64,000 bases of DNA from Colwellia marinimaniae (GCF_002207865.1 NZ_BDQM01000002.1:62001-126000), one strand, 5' to 3'; shown: positions 21,432 through 32,319, counted from the first letter of the stretch. Numbers and translations are program-made. Notes: generated by a model not told the origin, from the sequence alone.

Positions 21432-21962
21432 TTAACTCTCTATCTTATTTGTTTTATTCTTTTGTTCTTCTTTATTAGTAAAGGATTCAAAAATCATTAA
21501 TGCTGCACCAAGAAAAATTGCAGAGTCAGCAATATTAAAGGCGGCAAAGTGGTAGCCGCTCCAATGAAAATCGAGAAAGTCGATTACATAGCCAAATAAA
21601 ACTCTATCAATTAAATTCCCGACTGCGCCACTTAAAATTAAAGCAAAAGAAATACTTAATAAACGTTGTTGTTTTGGTGTTTTTGCCATCCATACGAGAA
21701 AGATAATACTAGCAATAGCGGCAATGCCAGTGAAAAACCAACGCTGCCAACCACCTTGGTCTGCTAAAAAGCTAAAGGCCGCCCCGGTATTATGGACATA
21801 AGTTAGGTTAAAAAAGGGTAACACCGACAAGGTTTCACGATAGTCAAACGTACTGGCAACCCAATACTTGCTGACTTGATCAATGATTAAACAGAGTAAG
21901 GTTAGCCATAACCAACGTAATCCGGTGTCATTAAATAGTTTTTTCAATTGAGTTAATCTCAT
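21432..21962 (-). CDS. lspA: Lipoprotein signal peptidase LspA
   Basis: Aspartyl signal peptidase II, which cleaves the signal peptide of diacylglyceryl prolipoproteins in the inner membrane. Four membrane segments; the catalytic Asp pair lies in GNLIDR and NIADSAIF, and VHNTGAAFSFL is also conserved. The frame can open at a TTG three codons earlier; I take the ATG at 21962 (176 residues). It serves the several lipoproteins encoded in this window. Downstream of ileS, upstream of fkpB. Confidence 0.96.
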   Translation of the reverse strand: MRLTQLKKLFNDTGLRWLWLTLLCLIIDQVSKYWVASTFDYRETLSVLPFFNLTYVHNTGAAFSFLADQGGWQRWFFTGIAAIASIIFLVWMAKTPKQQRLLSISFALILSGAVGNLIDRVLFGYVIDFLDFHWSGYHFAAFNIADSAIFLGAALMIFESFTNKEEQKNKTNKIES

Positions 21963-22075
21963 ATAGCACAAGGGTATAGCCTAATAAAATAGGCTATTAC
22001 CCTTTCCTAATAATAGGGTGAGGTAATAGCCCATTAATGTTAGTGAGTTAAGTTTAATGCAATCGGTTGAGCCAA

Positions 22076-24925
22076 TTAAGCAAACTGCCTGGTTTCACCG
22101 GCACCGTCAATATTGGTAATACAACGACCACATATTGTCGGGTGCTTTTCACTTTCACCAATATCGGTAGTGACATGCCAACAACGTTCACATTTAGTGC
22201 CGTCTGCTGGTGCTACTGATAACCACAAACCTTCCATTTCAGTCTCTAGCGCATTTTCAGGTGCTTGCGTTACTATTACAATCGTTGCTTTTGAAGCAAT
22301 TAATACAAAGCGTAATTCATCACCCAATTTAGCTAACTTAGCGGCTAACGTTTCAGTGGCAAATAATGTCACCTGCGCTTCTAATGTTTTACCTACTGAT
22401 TTGTCTTTTCTTGCTTGCTCTAAGGCACGGTTTACTTCTGTGCGTACGCTAAGTAACTCGGTCCAAAATTCATTATCTAGCTCATTGGCAGAGTCAGTGC
22501 TCTCAGACATAGTTGATAAGCCATCGAACCAAACGCCAGTAAAGACAAACTCATCACGCTCACCGCTTGCTGGTAACGGTAACGCTTGCCAAATTTCTTG
22601 TGCAGTAAATGACAAGATAGGTGCCATCCATGCGGTCATTGCTTCAGCAATTAAGTACATTGCCGTTTGACAAGAGCGACGTGCTTTACCATCACTTTTA
22701 GCGGTATATTGTCTGTCTTTGATGATATCAAGGTAGAAACCACCCAACTCGTTAGTACAGAAGTTCATTAACTTGTGTACTACTACATGGAATTCATAGT
22801 CATCATAGGCATTAATAATATCATCTTGTAAACGTGAGGCTTTATCAACAACCCAGCGATCTAAAGCCACCATGTCATCAAAGGCAACACTGTGTTGCGC
22901 CGGCTCAAAACCATTTAAGTTAGACAATAAGAAACGTGAGGTATTACGTATACGGCGATAAGCATCAGCTTGACGTTTAAATATTTCATCACCCGCAGTT
23001 ATTTCTTGGGTGTAGTTAACTGATGCTGTCCAAAGACGTAAAATATCAGCACCTAAGTTATTAGTAATACTTGAGGGCGTAATAACATTACCTAACGACT
23101 TAGACATTTTGTGGCCTTTAGCGTCAACCACAAAACCGTGAGTTAGCACTTGCTTATATGGCGCTGTACCATTCATCGCTACCGATGAAATCATGGATGA
23201 CATAAACCAACCACGATGTTGATCAGAGCCTTCAAGATATAAATCAGCAATGCCGTCAAATTCTTCACGCGCCTTGATAACAGATTCATGCGTAGTACCT
23301 GAATCAAACCAAACATCCAAAGTATCAGGCACTTTAATGTATTCTTTAGCATCATCACCAATAAGTTCGCTGGCCTCTAGATCGAACCATGCTTGAATGC
23401 CTGACTTCTCAACGCGTTGAGCAACTTCTTCGATCAGTTCTATGGTGCGAGGATGCAAAGCACCGGTATCTTGATGAATAAATAATGCCATAGGCACGCC
23501 CCACGTACGTTGACGTGATATACACCAATCTGGACGACCTTCAACCATAGATTCAATACGACGTTGACCCCAGTCAGGGATCCACTTTGTTTTTTGAATT
23601 TGCTTTAATGAATCTTGACGTAAACCTTTTTTGTCCATGCTGATAAACCACTGCGGCGTAGCACGGAAGATTAATGGCGTTTTATGGCGCCAGCAATGTG
23701 GATAAGAATGTTCTATCGCGTGATGATGCACTAAAGCACCATTTTCTTTTAATATCTCAATGACACTAGCGTTGGCTTTAAAGACATGTTGACCGGCAAG
23801 TAATGGCGTATCTTCAAGGTATACACCGTTAGCGCCCACTGGGTTAGCAATTTCCAAGTCATATTTTTTGCCAACAACAAAATCGTCGACACCATGACCT
23901 GGTGCTGTATGTACACAACCGGTACCTGAATCAGTGGTAACGTGGTCACCTAAAATAATAGGCACAGTAAAATCATAAAAAGGATGCTGACATTGTACTA
24001 ATTCTAAATCCTGACCTTTACAGAAACCTAAGGCATGATATTTAGCTAAACCAAAGCGGTCCATACATGAGGTAACAAGATCTGAAGCAATAATTAACCG
24101 TTGCTGCTGACCTTCAACATCACATTGCACTAAGGTATATTCTACTTCAGGATTCACGGATATCGCACGGTTAGCAGGAAGTGTCCAAGGTGTTGTTGTC
24201 CAAATAACAATGCCAATTTCACCCGTGCCTTTATGACCTTCTGGGTGAGAAAATTTATCGGCAACAGTTTCATCAGTAATTACAAATTTGACATCAATAG
24301 CGGGTGATTGTTTATCTTTATATTCCACTTCAGCTTCAGCCAAAGACGAACCACAATCAGTACACCAATGTACAGGTTTAAAACCTTGATGTAAGTGACC
24401 ATTTTCAGCAATTTTACCTAACGAACGAATAATATTCGCTTCAGTGCCAAAATCCATGGTTAAGTAGGGATTATCCCAATCAGCAAAAATGCCTAAACGT
24501 TTGAAATCTTCACGCTGACCATCGACTTGCTTAGCGGCATACTCACGACATTTTTCACGAAAAACACTCGCTGAAACTTTATGGCCTGGTTTGCCTATTT
24601 TTTTCTCAACCATTAACTCAATCGGTAAACCATGACAATCCCAGCCAGGGACAAACGGAGCGTTAAAATCGGATAAGGTTTTTGATTTAACAATAATATC
24701 TTTTAAAATTTTATTAACGGCATGACCTAAATGAATATTACCATTGGCATAAGGAGGGCCATCATGCAAAATAAATGACTTTTTACCCTTTTTGGCTGAA
24801 CGGATCTTGCCATAAAGATCTTTAGCCGCCCACTCTTTGAGCATATTAGGTTCACGGTTAGCCATATTACCTTTCATAGCGAAGGAAGTGGCTGGCAAAT
24901 TCAGGGTCTGTTTGTAATCACTCAT
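22076..24925 (-). CDS. ileS: Isoleucyl-tRNA synthetase
   Basis: Class I aminoacyl-tRNA synthetase charging tRNA-Ile, with an editing domain for valine. The HIGH-type motif is in [13 protein letters not shown] (about residues 58-70), the KMSKS loop in [10 protein letters not shown] (about 602-611), and the editing domain between has [13 protein letters not shown]-terminal zinc finger CERCWH...CGRC (about 913-935) marks the bacterial type with zinc. 949 residues, normal length. Confidence 0.98.
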   Translation of the reverse strand: MSDYKQTLNLPATSFAMKGNMANREPNMLKEWAAKDLYGKIRSAKKGKKSFILHDGPPYANGNIHLGHAVNKILKDIIVKSKTLSDFNAPFVPGWDCHGLPIELMVEKKIGKPGHKVSASVFREKCREYAAKQVDGQREDFKRLGIFADWDNPYLTMDFGTEANIIRSLGKIAENGHLHQGFKPVHWCTDCGSSLAEAEVEYKDKQSPAIDVKFVITDETVADKFSHPEGHKGTGEIGIVIWTTTPWTLPANRAISVNPEVEYTLVQCDVEGQQQRLIIASDLVTSCMDRFGLAKYHALGFCKGQDLELVQCQHPFYDFTVPIILGDHVTTDSGTGCVHTAPGHGVDDFVVGKKYDLEIANPVGANGVYLEDTPLLAGQHVFKANASVIEILKENGALVHHHAIEHSYPHCWRHKTPLIFRATPQWFISMDKKGLRQDSLKQIQKTKWIPDWGQRRIESMVEGRPDWCISRQRTWGVPMALFIHQDTGALHPRTIELIEEVAQRVEKSGIQAWFDLEASELIGDDAKEYIKVPDTLDVWFDSGTTHESVIKAREEFDGIADLYLEGSDQHRGWFMSSMISSVAMNGTAPYKQVLTHGFVVDAKGHKMSKSLGNVITPSSITNNLGADILRLWTASVNYTQEITAGDEIFKRQADAYRRIRNTSRFLLSNLNGFEPAQHSVAFDDMVALDRWVVDKASRLQDDIINAYDDYEFHVVVHKLMNFCTNELGGFYLDIIKDRQYTAKSDGKARRSCQTAMYLIAEAMTAWMAPILSFTAQEIWQALPLPASGERDEFVFTGVWFDGLSTMSESTDSANELDNEFWTELLSVRTEVNRALEQARKDKSVGKTLEAQVTLFATETLAAKLAKLGDELRFVLIASKATIVIVTQAPENALETEMEGLWLSVAPADGTKCERCWHVTTDIGESEKHPTICGRCITNIDGAGETRQFA

Positions 24926-25048
24926 TTAAATCATTATCCGTTTATGTTGGCTGATAAATTTAACGAAACGCTATAAATATCAACCAAATTTATAACTGTT
25001 TATTGAATATATTATTTTTAACTATTGCAAATCCAGCATAAAAAAACC

Positions 25049-25969
25049 TTAAGCTAATACTTTTTTTGCTTGTTCACTATCTTGATGGATTTGCGCGGTT
25101 AACGCCTCAAGGCTGTCAAACTTAATCACCGGCCGCAGTTTTTTCTTAACGATTACTTCAATGCATTGTCCGTACAAGTTTTCATCAAAGTCAAAAATAT
25201 GCACTTCCAGTTGTTGCCTTACGCCATTAATGGTTGGCCGAGCACCAATATTTGCAACACCTTTAAATTGTCCGCTATTGGTATTGACCAGCACGGCAAA
25301 AACTCCACTGAGTGGCGACACTCGCCTTTTTAGCAAGACATTGGCGGTTGGAAAACCTAACTTTCGACCGCGTTTATCGCCATGGAACACTCGACCAATT
25401 ATCGAGTATTCCCTACCTAACATCTGCTTAACTGACACTAGGTCATCTTGCTCCAATGCTTGGCGAATGGCCGTTGAACTTATGCGGCAATCTGCCATTT
25501 TATAGCTGGTAGTATCAGAAACATTAAAACCGTACTCTTTGCCCGCTTGGCATAACATGGCAAAGTTACCGGTACGATTTTTACCAAAATGAAAATCATC
25601 ACCGACAATCAGGTGTTTTATGCCTAGTTTTTTTACCAGTAAGTTTTCTATAAAGTGCTGGGCACTTTGATTGGCAAACTTAGTATTAAAATTTACACAA
25701 ATAAGCCGTTCTACACCAAGTTTCGCTAACAAGTTATATTTATCACGTAAACGACATAATCTAGCTGGGGCTGTTTCTGGCGAGAAAAGCTCTTGTGGCT
25801 GAGGTTCAAAAACCAATACTGCCGCTACACAATTTAATGCTTTAGCTTTGCTGACCAAGGCTGTAATTACTTGTTGGTGACCTAAATGTACGCCATCAAA
25901 GTTACCAATAGTTAATACACAACCATGATCTTGTAATCGAATATTATGTATACCGCGAACTAACTGCAT
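25049..25969 (-). CDS. ribF: Bifunctional riboflavin kinase/FAD synthetase
   Basis: Makes FMN from riboflavin and FAD from FMN. The adenylyltransferase half has GNFDGVHLGHQ (about residues 22-32) and the ISSTAIR motif (about 164-170). The C-terminal flavokinase half has GRVFHGDKRGRKLGFPTAN (about 189-207). 306 residues, normal. Between murJ and ileS, the usual gammaproteobacterial order. Confidence 0.97.
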   Translation of the reverse strand: MQLVRGIHNIRLQDHGCVLTIGNFDGVHLGHQQVITALVSKAKALNCVAAVLVFEPQPQELFSPETAPARLCRLRDKYNLLAKLGVERLICVNFNTKFANQSAQHFIENLLVKKLGIKHLIVGDDFHFGKNRTGNFAMLCQAGKEYGFNVSDTTSYKMADCRISSTAIRQALEQDDLVSVKQMLGREYSIIGRVFHGDKRGRKLGFPTANVLLKRRVSPLSGVFAVLVNTNSGQFKGVANIGARPTINGVRQQLEVHIFDFDENLYGQCIEVIVKKKLRPVIKFDSLEALTAQIHQDSEQAKKVLA

Positions 25970-26113
25970 TAGCTATTATGTTGCCCTTTACCGTGACGCT
26001 TATGACTTAGATAAGCCATCGACGAATCTCAATGTTGACATTCGCATAAAATAAATCGGAAAATTATATACCAGCGCGCGTTAATAATCAGTAGCTCAAA
26101 CACTTTATTTAGC

Positions 26114-27730
26114 TTATTTTTCGCCTTTATCTATCGTAAAGTCATTAAATCGTATGCCTAATAAAACAATCATCAGCAGATAACTAGCAACACCTGATAT
26201 AATACAAAGACTTAGCTGTTTAACTTTATCTAGAAAACTCATCTGCAACCAAACATCAAAATCACTGGATAACTGATAAACAACCAAGGCCATAACACCG
26301 GCACTCAGCACTAATTTACCAATAAACAACATAGTTTTGGCTGATAGCTCATAGACACCCGCTGCTTTTAGACCGCGATATAACAGCCAAGCATTCAGTG
26401 TTGCTGACAGTGACGTGGCTAACGCTAGGCCAACATAACCTAGAAAAGGTGCCAACATTAAGTTAAAAATCATATTAGCAACCATGGCTTTAATACCAAT
26501 TTTTACCGGTGTTTTAGTATCTTGGCGTGCGTAATACCCTGGGGCGAGTATTTTGATAAACATAAAACTTAGCAAACCAGTCAAATAAGCAAATAAAGCC
26601 ATAGATACTTGCATAACATCATTTTGGCTAAACTCGCCGCGCATAAATAGCACCATAATAATGGGTTGTGCTAACACCATTAACCCCGCAAGTGCTGGCC
26701 AACCAAATAGACTAATAACGCGTATGCCCCAATCAAGAGTAGCGCTAAACTCAGCGGGGTTATTTTTACTATGCAGCTTGGCCAAGCTAGGCAATACCAC
26801 AGTGGCAATGCCGATGCCAAATAAGCCCAGTGGAAATTCAAGTAATCTATCGGCGTAATAAAGCCAACTGATTGAACCTGTGATTAAAAAACTAGCAATT
26901 AAAGTATCAAGTAATAAGTTGATTTGTGTCACTGAAACACCAAATAATGCCGGTATAATCAATTTTCTTATTTTTCTAACACCTTCACTATGCCAAGCCC
27001 ACTTCGGTTTTACTAACATGCCCGCTTTGTACAAAAAAGGAATCTGAAAAAGAAATTGTATTAAACCACCTAAAAACACCCCCCAAGCTAATGCGTGGGC
27101 AGGCGTCTCGGTATAGGGTGCACCAAAAATAGCCATGCTAATAATGGCGACATTAAGCAGCACAGGGGTAAAAGCAGCAACGGCAAAGCGGCCCATGGTA
27201 TTTAGCACTGCACCTGAAAGCGCGGCAAAACTAATAAACCATAAGTAAGGAAAAGTAATACTCAGTAGATTACTTGCCAGAGTATACCGCTCTCCACCGG
27301 GTGCATCATTAAACCAATCGACAAACCAACCAAAACCAAACAGCATAACAAACAAGGGTGACGCTAACATACCAAACAAGGTTACCCCGGTGATAATGAC
27401 ACCTAAGGTACCGGAGACCTGCGCTATTAATAAACGCGTTTGCTCATGATTATTTTTGCCTTCATGCTGCTCAGCCTGCTGTTCATCTTTAACTCGATAT
27501 TCACTTAATACCGGTACAAATGCTTGGGAAAATGCCCCTTCAGCAAAGAGTCGTCTAAAAAAGTTAGGGATTTTATTAGCAAATATAAATACATCTGCCA
27601 TCACCCCCGTTCCCATTACATTGGCAATCACTACATCGCGTATTAAACCTAACACCCGAGAAATCAAGGTCATAACACTAACAATCAACCCTGATTTAAT
27701 TAACTTTTTACTCAAAAAAACATCCCCCAA
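26114..27730 (-). CDS. murJ: Lipid II flippase MurJ
   Basis: MOP-superfamily inner-membrane protein that moves lipid II to the periplasmic face for peptidoglycan synthesis. About fourteen membrane helices; the N-terminal SRVLGLIRDVVIANVMG and FFRRLFAEGAFSQAFVPVL segments with conserved Arg are diagnostic. The annotated frame opens at ATG 27730, but a TTG at 27715 preceded by GGGGGAT would give MSKKLIKSG, nearer the family N terminus; both are possible. It diverges from rpsT and precedes ribF. Confidence 0.95.
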   Translation of the reverse strand: MGDVFLSKKLIKSGLIVSVMTLISRVLGLIRDVVIANVMGTGVMADVFIFANKIPNFFRRLFAEGAFSQAFVPVLSEYRVKDEQQAEQHEGKNNHEQTRLLIAQVSGTLGVIITGVTLFGMLASPLFVMLFGFGWFVDWFNDAPGGERYTLASNLLSITFPYLWFISFAALSGAVLNTMGRFAVAAFTPVLLNVAIISMAIFGAPYTETPAHALAWGVFLGGLIQFLFQIPFLYKAGMLVKPKWAWHSEGVRKIRKLIIPALFGVSVTQINLLLDTLIASFLITGSISWLYYADRLLEFPLGLFGIGIATVVLPSLAKLHSKNNPAEFSATLDWGIRVISLFGWPALAGLMVLAQPIIMVLFMRGEFSQNDVMQVSMALFAYLTGLLSFMFIKILAPGYYARQDTKTPVKIGIKAMVANMIFNLMLAPFLGYVGLALATSLSATLNAWLLYRGLKAAGVYELSAKTMLFIGKLVLSAGVMALVVYQLSSDFDVWLQMSFLDKVKQLSLCIISGVASYLLMIVLLGIRFNDFTIDKGEK

Positions 27731-27952
27731 CCAAGGTCATTTTGGTTGTTTAATCGCGCAACACTTAAGCGAAAATATAGCGAAAATAAATAATGTGTAT
27801 TATGTGATGATTTTAGCTATTTAAACAATGTATACTTACCGCTGTTCACAACATGATTTGTTCTATCGGCGAAGATTTTTGTCGTAAACATCAACCATAT
27901 TCTTTTTAATTGCTTTTTTATCGTTGAAATAGATATTAAACAATTAAATCAT

Positions 27953-27981
27953 TTGACAAACCACTTAAAAAGAGGCATATT
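27953..27981 (+). promoter_or_regulatory. Sigma70-type promoter of rpsT
   Basis: TTGACA (27953-27958), a 17-bp spacer and CATATT (27976-27981), placed about 48 bp before the rpsT start. The -35 box is consensus, the -10 box has two deviations. Confidence 0.55.
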
Positions 27982-28028
27982 TCGTCGCCTTAAATTTAAG
28001 CTTATAATCAATCTTTTAGGAGATCACC

Positions 28029-28289
28029 TTGGCTAACTCAAAGCAAGCTAAGAAGCGCGCAGGACAATCTGAAAAGCGCCGTCAACATAATGCAAGTCGT
28101 CGCTCAATGATGCGTACTTTAGTTAAAAAAGTATTAGCAGCAATTGCAGCTGGTGACAAAGATGTAGCAACAAAAGAATTTGCTGCTGTTACACCGATTT
28201 TAGATCGTTACGCAAGTAAAGGTCTTATTCATAAAAATAAAGCAGCTCGTAGTAAGAGCCGTTTAAATGCAAAGATCAAAGCACTTTAA
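28029..28289 (+). CDS. rpsT: 30S ribosomal protein S20
   Basis: Primary-binding small-subunit protein at the base of the 30S body. The 86 residues match the family in length, with a very basic N terminus ([20 protein letters not shown]). The start codon is TTG at 28029, preceded by AGGAG at 28018-28022. E. coli rpsT also starts with UUG and is autoregulated at translation, so the rare start is probably functional and conserved. A strong terminator follows. Confidence 0.98.
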   Translation: MANSKQAKKRAGQSEKRRQHNASRRSMMRTLVKKVLAAIAAGDKDVATKEFAAVTPILDRYASKGLIHKNKAARSKSRLNAKIKAL

Positions 28290-28351
28290 TTATTGCTTAA
28301 ATTGTATTGTTTTATGAATTACTTTCATCTAGTTAATCTAGATGAATGATT

Positions 28352-28378
28352 AAAAAACCGACCTTGGTCGGTTTTTTT
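28352..28378 (+). terminator. rpsT terminator
   Basis: AAAAAACCGACC and GGTCGGTTTTTTT pair around TT. A second small hairpin, CATCTAG/CTAGATG (28326-28344), sits just before it. Confidence 0.93.
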
Positions 28379-28540
28379 ATGCCTAAAATTTGCCTTACCC
28401 TTTTTAAGATTTAATTTTTGCTCTCTTTAACTTACGTTTACAAAAAGGCCGTTAGCGTTAAGCGATTAAATTCCTCCTTGCTATTGCACTCAGCAGCATT
28501 TTTTTTTAGTCTCTAGGCAACTTATTTATAGAGACCTGCT

Positions 28541-30265
28541 ATGAAAGCACTAAAACTAACAAAAATTGCCGCAGTGGTATTACTTGCTAGCACCACATTA
28601 ACCGCATGTAACAATTCTGATGACTCTAGTAGCGCTAACAACAGTGCCATTGAACAAACAGCGTCAAGCCATAAGAAAGTACAGCTAAAGGCGGAAAATC
28701 AGCCAGAACTGCTTACTGGCTTTGAGAACCGTTTAAATATATACAAAGAAGTCACCCTTACGGCTGATTTAAGCCATTTATCGACCAACCAGAAACATAT
28801 GTTAGCTTTACTTATTGACGCCTCTAAAATAATGGATGACTTGTTTTGGCAGCAAGCATATTCACAAGATAAAGAAAGCTTCTTAGCTAGCATTAGCGAT
28901 GAAAAAGTAAGACGCTTTGCTGAGCAAAACTACGGTCCTTGGGATCGTCTTGATGGTGATAAAGTATTTTTAAGTCAAGCGGTAACAAAAGCACACGGCG
29001 CTGAATTTTACCCTGCTGATATGACTAAGTCTGAATTTGAACAGAGTGACTTTAGCGATAAAAAGGGCCTTTATTCTGTGGTTCGTCGTGATAACGACGG
29101 TAAGCTAATGACTGTCGCTTACTCTGAAATTTACCATGACAAAATGAACCGTGCAGCGGCAATTCTTGATGAAGCCTCAAAATTTGCCGATGATAAAGAG
29201 TTTGCTAATTATCTCACCATGCGTGCACAAGCATTACGTACCGATGACTATCAAGCCTCAGATTACGCCTGGATGGATATGAAAAATAACCCTATTGATG
29301 TGGTGATTGGTCCCATTGAAAGCTATGAAGATCAACTTTATGGTTATCGCGCCGCTTTTGAGTCATATGTATTAATTAAAGATTTAGCCTGGAGTGAGAA
29401 ACTGGCTAAATACGTACAGTATTTGCCTGAGTTGCAAAAGGGTTTACCTGTACCAAAGAAGTATAAAGCTGAAGTACCAGGCTCTGATGCCGACTTAAAT
29501 GCTTATGATGTTATTTATTATGCTGGACATGCTAATGCGGGTAGCAAAACTATCGCCATTAACTTACCAAATGACGAAGAAGTACAACTTAAAAAAGGCA
29601 CCAGACGTTTACAGCTAAAAAATGCTATGCGCGCCAAATTTGACGCCATCATGTTACCAATCGCTGACACGCTTATCGTACCCGAGCAGCGTAAAAACGT
29701 CACCTTTACCGGTTTTTTCGCCAATACCATGTTTCATGAAGTTGCCCATGGCTTAGGCATTAAAAACACCCTTAATGGTCAAGGGACAGTTCGTCAAGCG
29801 CTCAAAGAGCATGCGTCGGCATTAGAAGAAGGTAAAGCCGACATCCTTGGTTTATACATGATTCGTCAGTTGCTTGAAAAAGGTGCCATCACTGAAGGTA
29901 GCTTAGAAGATTACTACACCACCTTTATGGCTGGAATTTTCCGTTCAATTCGTTTTGGTGCCAGCTCAGCTCATGGTAAAGCGAATATGGTGCGTTTTAA
30001 TTACTTCCAAGAACATGGTGCCTTTAGCCGTAATGAGCAAGGATTATATAGCATTAATGTTGACAAGATGACCGCAGCAATAGACTCCTTATCTAAACTA
30101 ATTTTAACACTGCAAGGCGATGGTGATTATCAAGGTGTTGTTAAATTAGTGAAAGAAAGCGGCGTGATTGGCGAAATTCTTGCTGCTGATTTAGCGCGTT
30201 TAGAAGCGGCTAATATCCCAGTTGATATCGTTTTCAAACAAGGTAAGCAAGTATTAGGACTTTAA
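28541..30265 (+). CDS. M49-like zinc peptidase, lipoprotein
   Basis: A 574-residue exported protein with lipobox LTAC (Cys23), so likely lipid-anchored. The zinc site is an HEVAH motif (about residues 399-403) and a second Glu in EEGKADILG (about 428-436), the arrangement of dipeptidyl peptidase III relatives, although true DPP III carries the longer HELLGH form. It probably acts on short peptides in the periplasm; this is inferred from the family. Monocistronic, with terminators on both sides. Confidence 0.8.
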   Translation: MKALKLTKIAAVVLLASTTLTACNNSDDSSSANNSAIEQTASSHKKVQLKAENQPELLTGFENRLNIYKEVTLTADLSHLSTNQKHMLALLIDASKIMDDLFWQQAYSQDKESFLASISDEKVRRFAEQNYGPWDRLDGDKVFLSQAVTKAHGAEFYPADMTKSEFEQSDFSDKKGLYSVVRRDNDGKLMTVAYSEIYHDKMNRAAAILDEASKFADDKEFANYLTMRAQALRTDDYQASDYAWMDMKNNPIDVVIGPIESYEDQLYGYRAAFESYVLIKDLAWSEKLAKYVQYLPELQKGLPVPKKYKAEVPGSDADLNAYDVIYYAGHANAGSKTIAINLPNDEEVQLKKGTRRLQLKNAMRAKFDAIMLPIADTLIVPEQRKNVTFTGFFANTMFHEVAHGLGIKNTLNGQGTVRQALKEHASALEEGKADILGLYMIRQLLEKGAITEGSLEDYYTTFMAGIFRSIRFGASSAHGKANMVRFNYFQEHGAFSRNEQGLYSINVDKMTAAIDSLSKLILTLQGDGDYQGVVKLVKESGVIGEILAADLARLEAANIPVDIVFKQGKQVLGL

Positions 30266-30307
30266 TGCACTCAATAATATAAGCAAAGAAATAGATAGAT
30301 AGATAAT

Positions 30308-30346
30308 AAAAGGCGCTTATCAAGTTATTCGATAAGCGCCTTTTTT
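30308..30346. terminator. Bidirectional terminator
   Basis: AAAAGGCGCTTATC pairs with GATAAGCGCCTTTT over a nine-base loop, followed by more T. It separates the peptidase gene from the convergent acyl-CoA dehydrogenase gene. A short GATA-type microsatellite (about 30288-30306) lies just before it. Confidence 0.9.
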
Positions 30347-30371
30347 CTTAATTTAGCAACGATATGGTGAC

Positions 30372-32168
30372 TTAAAAGGAGAAGTCATCCGCATCCAATG
30401 CCATCATGGATTGTGCACCATTTTCAACACAAGCGGCATGGCCCTTGGCACGTGGCAATATACGTTGGAAATAAAAACGTGCTGTTTTAATTTTTGCTTG
30501 ATAAAAAGCTTCATCCTCACAGCCCTCTGCTAGCTTATCTTGCGCAACTTTTGCCATTTTAGCCCAGAAATAAGCCAGGGTTAAATAGCCTGAATACATC
30601 AAATAATCAACAGAAGCAGCACCAATTTCGTCTGGATTTTTAATCGCTCTTGCACCGACTTTCTCGGTCATTTTCTGCCAATCGCCACCAAAGCTCTTAA
30701 TGGGTTGAATAAACTCTTGCATGGCATCATCATCAGCATTCTCTAAACAGAATGTGGTTACTTCACTGGCAAAAGCTTTGAGAATTTTTCCTTTAGAGCC
30801 TAATATTTTTCTAGCCAATAAATCCAATGCTTGAATACCAGTAGTGCCTTCATATAAACAACTAATTTTAGTATCACGCATTAGTTGCTCCATGCCCCAC
30901 TCTTTAATAAAGCCGTGGCCACCAAAAACCTGTACACCATGACCGGTACACTCTAAACCTAGTTCCGTAAGGAAAGCTTTAGCAATAGGTGTTAATAAAG
31001 CGAGTTTAGTTTCTGCTGCTGCTTTTTCTTCTTCACATGTACTTACATGGCCGATATCTACTAATTGCGCTAAATAGGCAATCAGTGCTCGTCCACCTTC
31101 TGCAATAGACTTCTGTGTTAATAACATACGACGAACATCGGGGTGAACTATGATGGCATCAGCTGGACCATTAGGATTCTTCACACCTGATAAAGAGCGC
31201 ATTTGTAGTCGATCTTTTGCATAAGCTAATGCGCCTTGAAATGAGGCCTCTGCAGCAGCGACACCTTCAGTAGCCACACCTAAACGGGCAACATTCATAA
31301 AGGTAAACATGCAATTTAAGCCACGATTTATTTCACCAATTAAATAGCCTTTAGCGCCATCAAAGTTAATCACACAAGTTGCATTAGCGTTAATACCCAT
31401 CTTGTGTTCAATAGAGCCACAAGAAACCGCATTACGCTCGCTAATGTCACCATCGTCTGTAACATTAAACTTAGGCACAATAAATAGCGAAATACCTTTA
31501 CTACCTGCTGGCGAGCCAGGGATCCTGGCAATAACAATATGAACAATATTGTCAGATAGATCGTGTTCTCCGGCAGAAATAAATATTTTTGAGCCAGTTA
31601 AAGAGTAGCTACCATCGTCATTTAACTCGGCTTTGGTGCGTAACATGCCTAAATCAGTTCCACAATGTGATTCAGTTAAGCACATTGTCCCAGTCCAAGA
31701 CCCTGCAACTAATTTAGGTATAAATTGATTTTTTAACTGTTCACTACCATGAGCTTCAATGGTCGCTAATGCGCCATGACTTAAACCTGGGTACATGGCA
31801 AAACTATGATTCGCGCTAGAGAAAATTTCCGTGATGGCGGTGTTTAATGAATGGGGTAAACCTTGTCCACCAAATTCAACACTTTGTGCTAATGTTGGCC
31901 AACCACCGGCAACATATTGTTGATAAGCGTCTTTAAAACCATCAGGAGTCGTCACCTCACCATCGGTCCAAGTACAGCCTTGTTCATCACCTATTTGATT
32001 TATAGGCGCGACGACTTGCTCAGCAAATTTTGCTGCTTCGCTAATAATGGCATCAACCATATCTAAACTAGCATCTTCATAACCTAATTTTTGATAATGA
32101 TTATCGCAATTAAGCAACTCTTGCATAACAAATTTAATGTCTCTTATCGGTGCTTTATACTCTGGCAT
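30372..32168 (-). CDS. Acyl-CoA dehydrogenase
   Basis: FAD-dependent first enzyme of fatty-acid beta-oxidation, of the roughly 600-residue bacterial type with an extra C-terminal domain. The flavin/substrate segment MCLTESHCGTDLGMLRTKA is at about residues 161-179 and the catalytic Glu lies in CLYEGTTGIQALDLL near residue 436. The frame can open at a TTG at 32180, but the ATG at 32168 has a GGAG site seven bases upstream and gives 598 residues. A PsrA-like palindrome lies 60-77 bp upstream. Chain-length preference is not readable. Confidence 0.93.
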   Translation of the reverse strand: MPEYKAPIRDIKFVMQELLNCDNHYQKLGYEDASLDMVDAIISEAAKFAEQVVAPINQIGDEQGCTWTDGEVTTPDGFKDAYQQYVAGGWPTLAQSVEFGGQGLPHSLNTAITEIFSSANHSFAMYPGLSHGALATIEAHGSEQLKNQFIPKLVAGSWTGTMCLTESHCGTDLGMLRTKAELNDDGSYSLTGSKIFISAGEHDLSDNIVHIVIARIPGSPAGSKGISLFIVPKFNVTDDGDISERNAVSCGSIEHKMGINANATCVINFDGAKGYLIGEINRGLNCMFTFMNVARLGVATEGVAAAEASFQGALAYAKDRLQMRSLSGVKNPNGPADAIIVHPDVRRMLLTQKSIAEGGRALIAYLAQLVDIGHVSTCEEEKAAAETKLALLTPIAKAFLTELGLECTGHGVQVFGGHGFIKEWGMEQLMRDTKISCLYEGTTGIQALDLLARKILGSKGKILKAFASEVTTFCLENADDDAMQEFIQPIKSFGGDWQKMTEKVGARAIKNPDEIGAASVDYLMYSGYLTLAYFWAKMAKVAQDKLAEGCEDEAFYQAKIKTARFYFQRILPRAKGHAACVENGAQSMMALDADDFSF

Positions 32169-32227
32169 GACTTTCTCCAATGGCTATTTTTGGGTTTGAT
32201 AAAAATAAACAGGTCTGAATTTTTATT

Positions 32228-32245
32228 TTAAAACAGGTGTTTGAT
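32228..32245. promoter_or_regulatory. PsrA-like operator upstream of acyl-CoA dehydrogenase
   Basis: TTAAAAC-AGGT-GTTTGAT keeps the AAAC-N4-GTTTG core with imperfect outer arms. It is the third such site in the window next to a lipid-catabolism gene. Confidence 0.5.
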
Positions 32246-32283
32246 TAAATCATGTTATGAACACTTTAAATAGTATAAATAAA

Positions 32284-32319
32284 AAAAAAGCTTAGTGAAG
32301 TGAATCACTAAGCTTTTTT
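32284..32319 (-). terminator. Terminator after DUF3010 gene
   Basis: AAAAAGCTTAGTGA pairs with TCACTAAGCTTTTT around a six-base loop. It separates the DUF3010 gene from the acyl-CoA dehydrogenase promoter. Confidence 0.85.

Noticed and set aside
22113..22670. + strand open frame of 185 residues
   Set aside because: Antisense shadow of ileS; composition is not protein-like.
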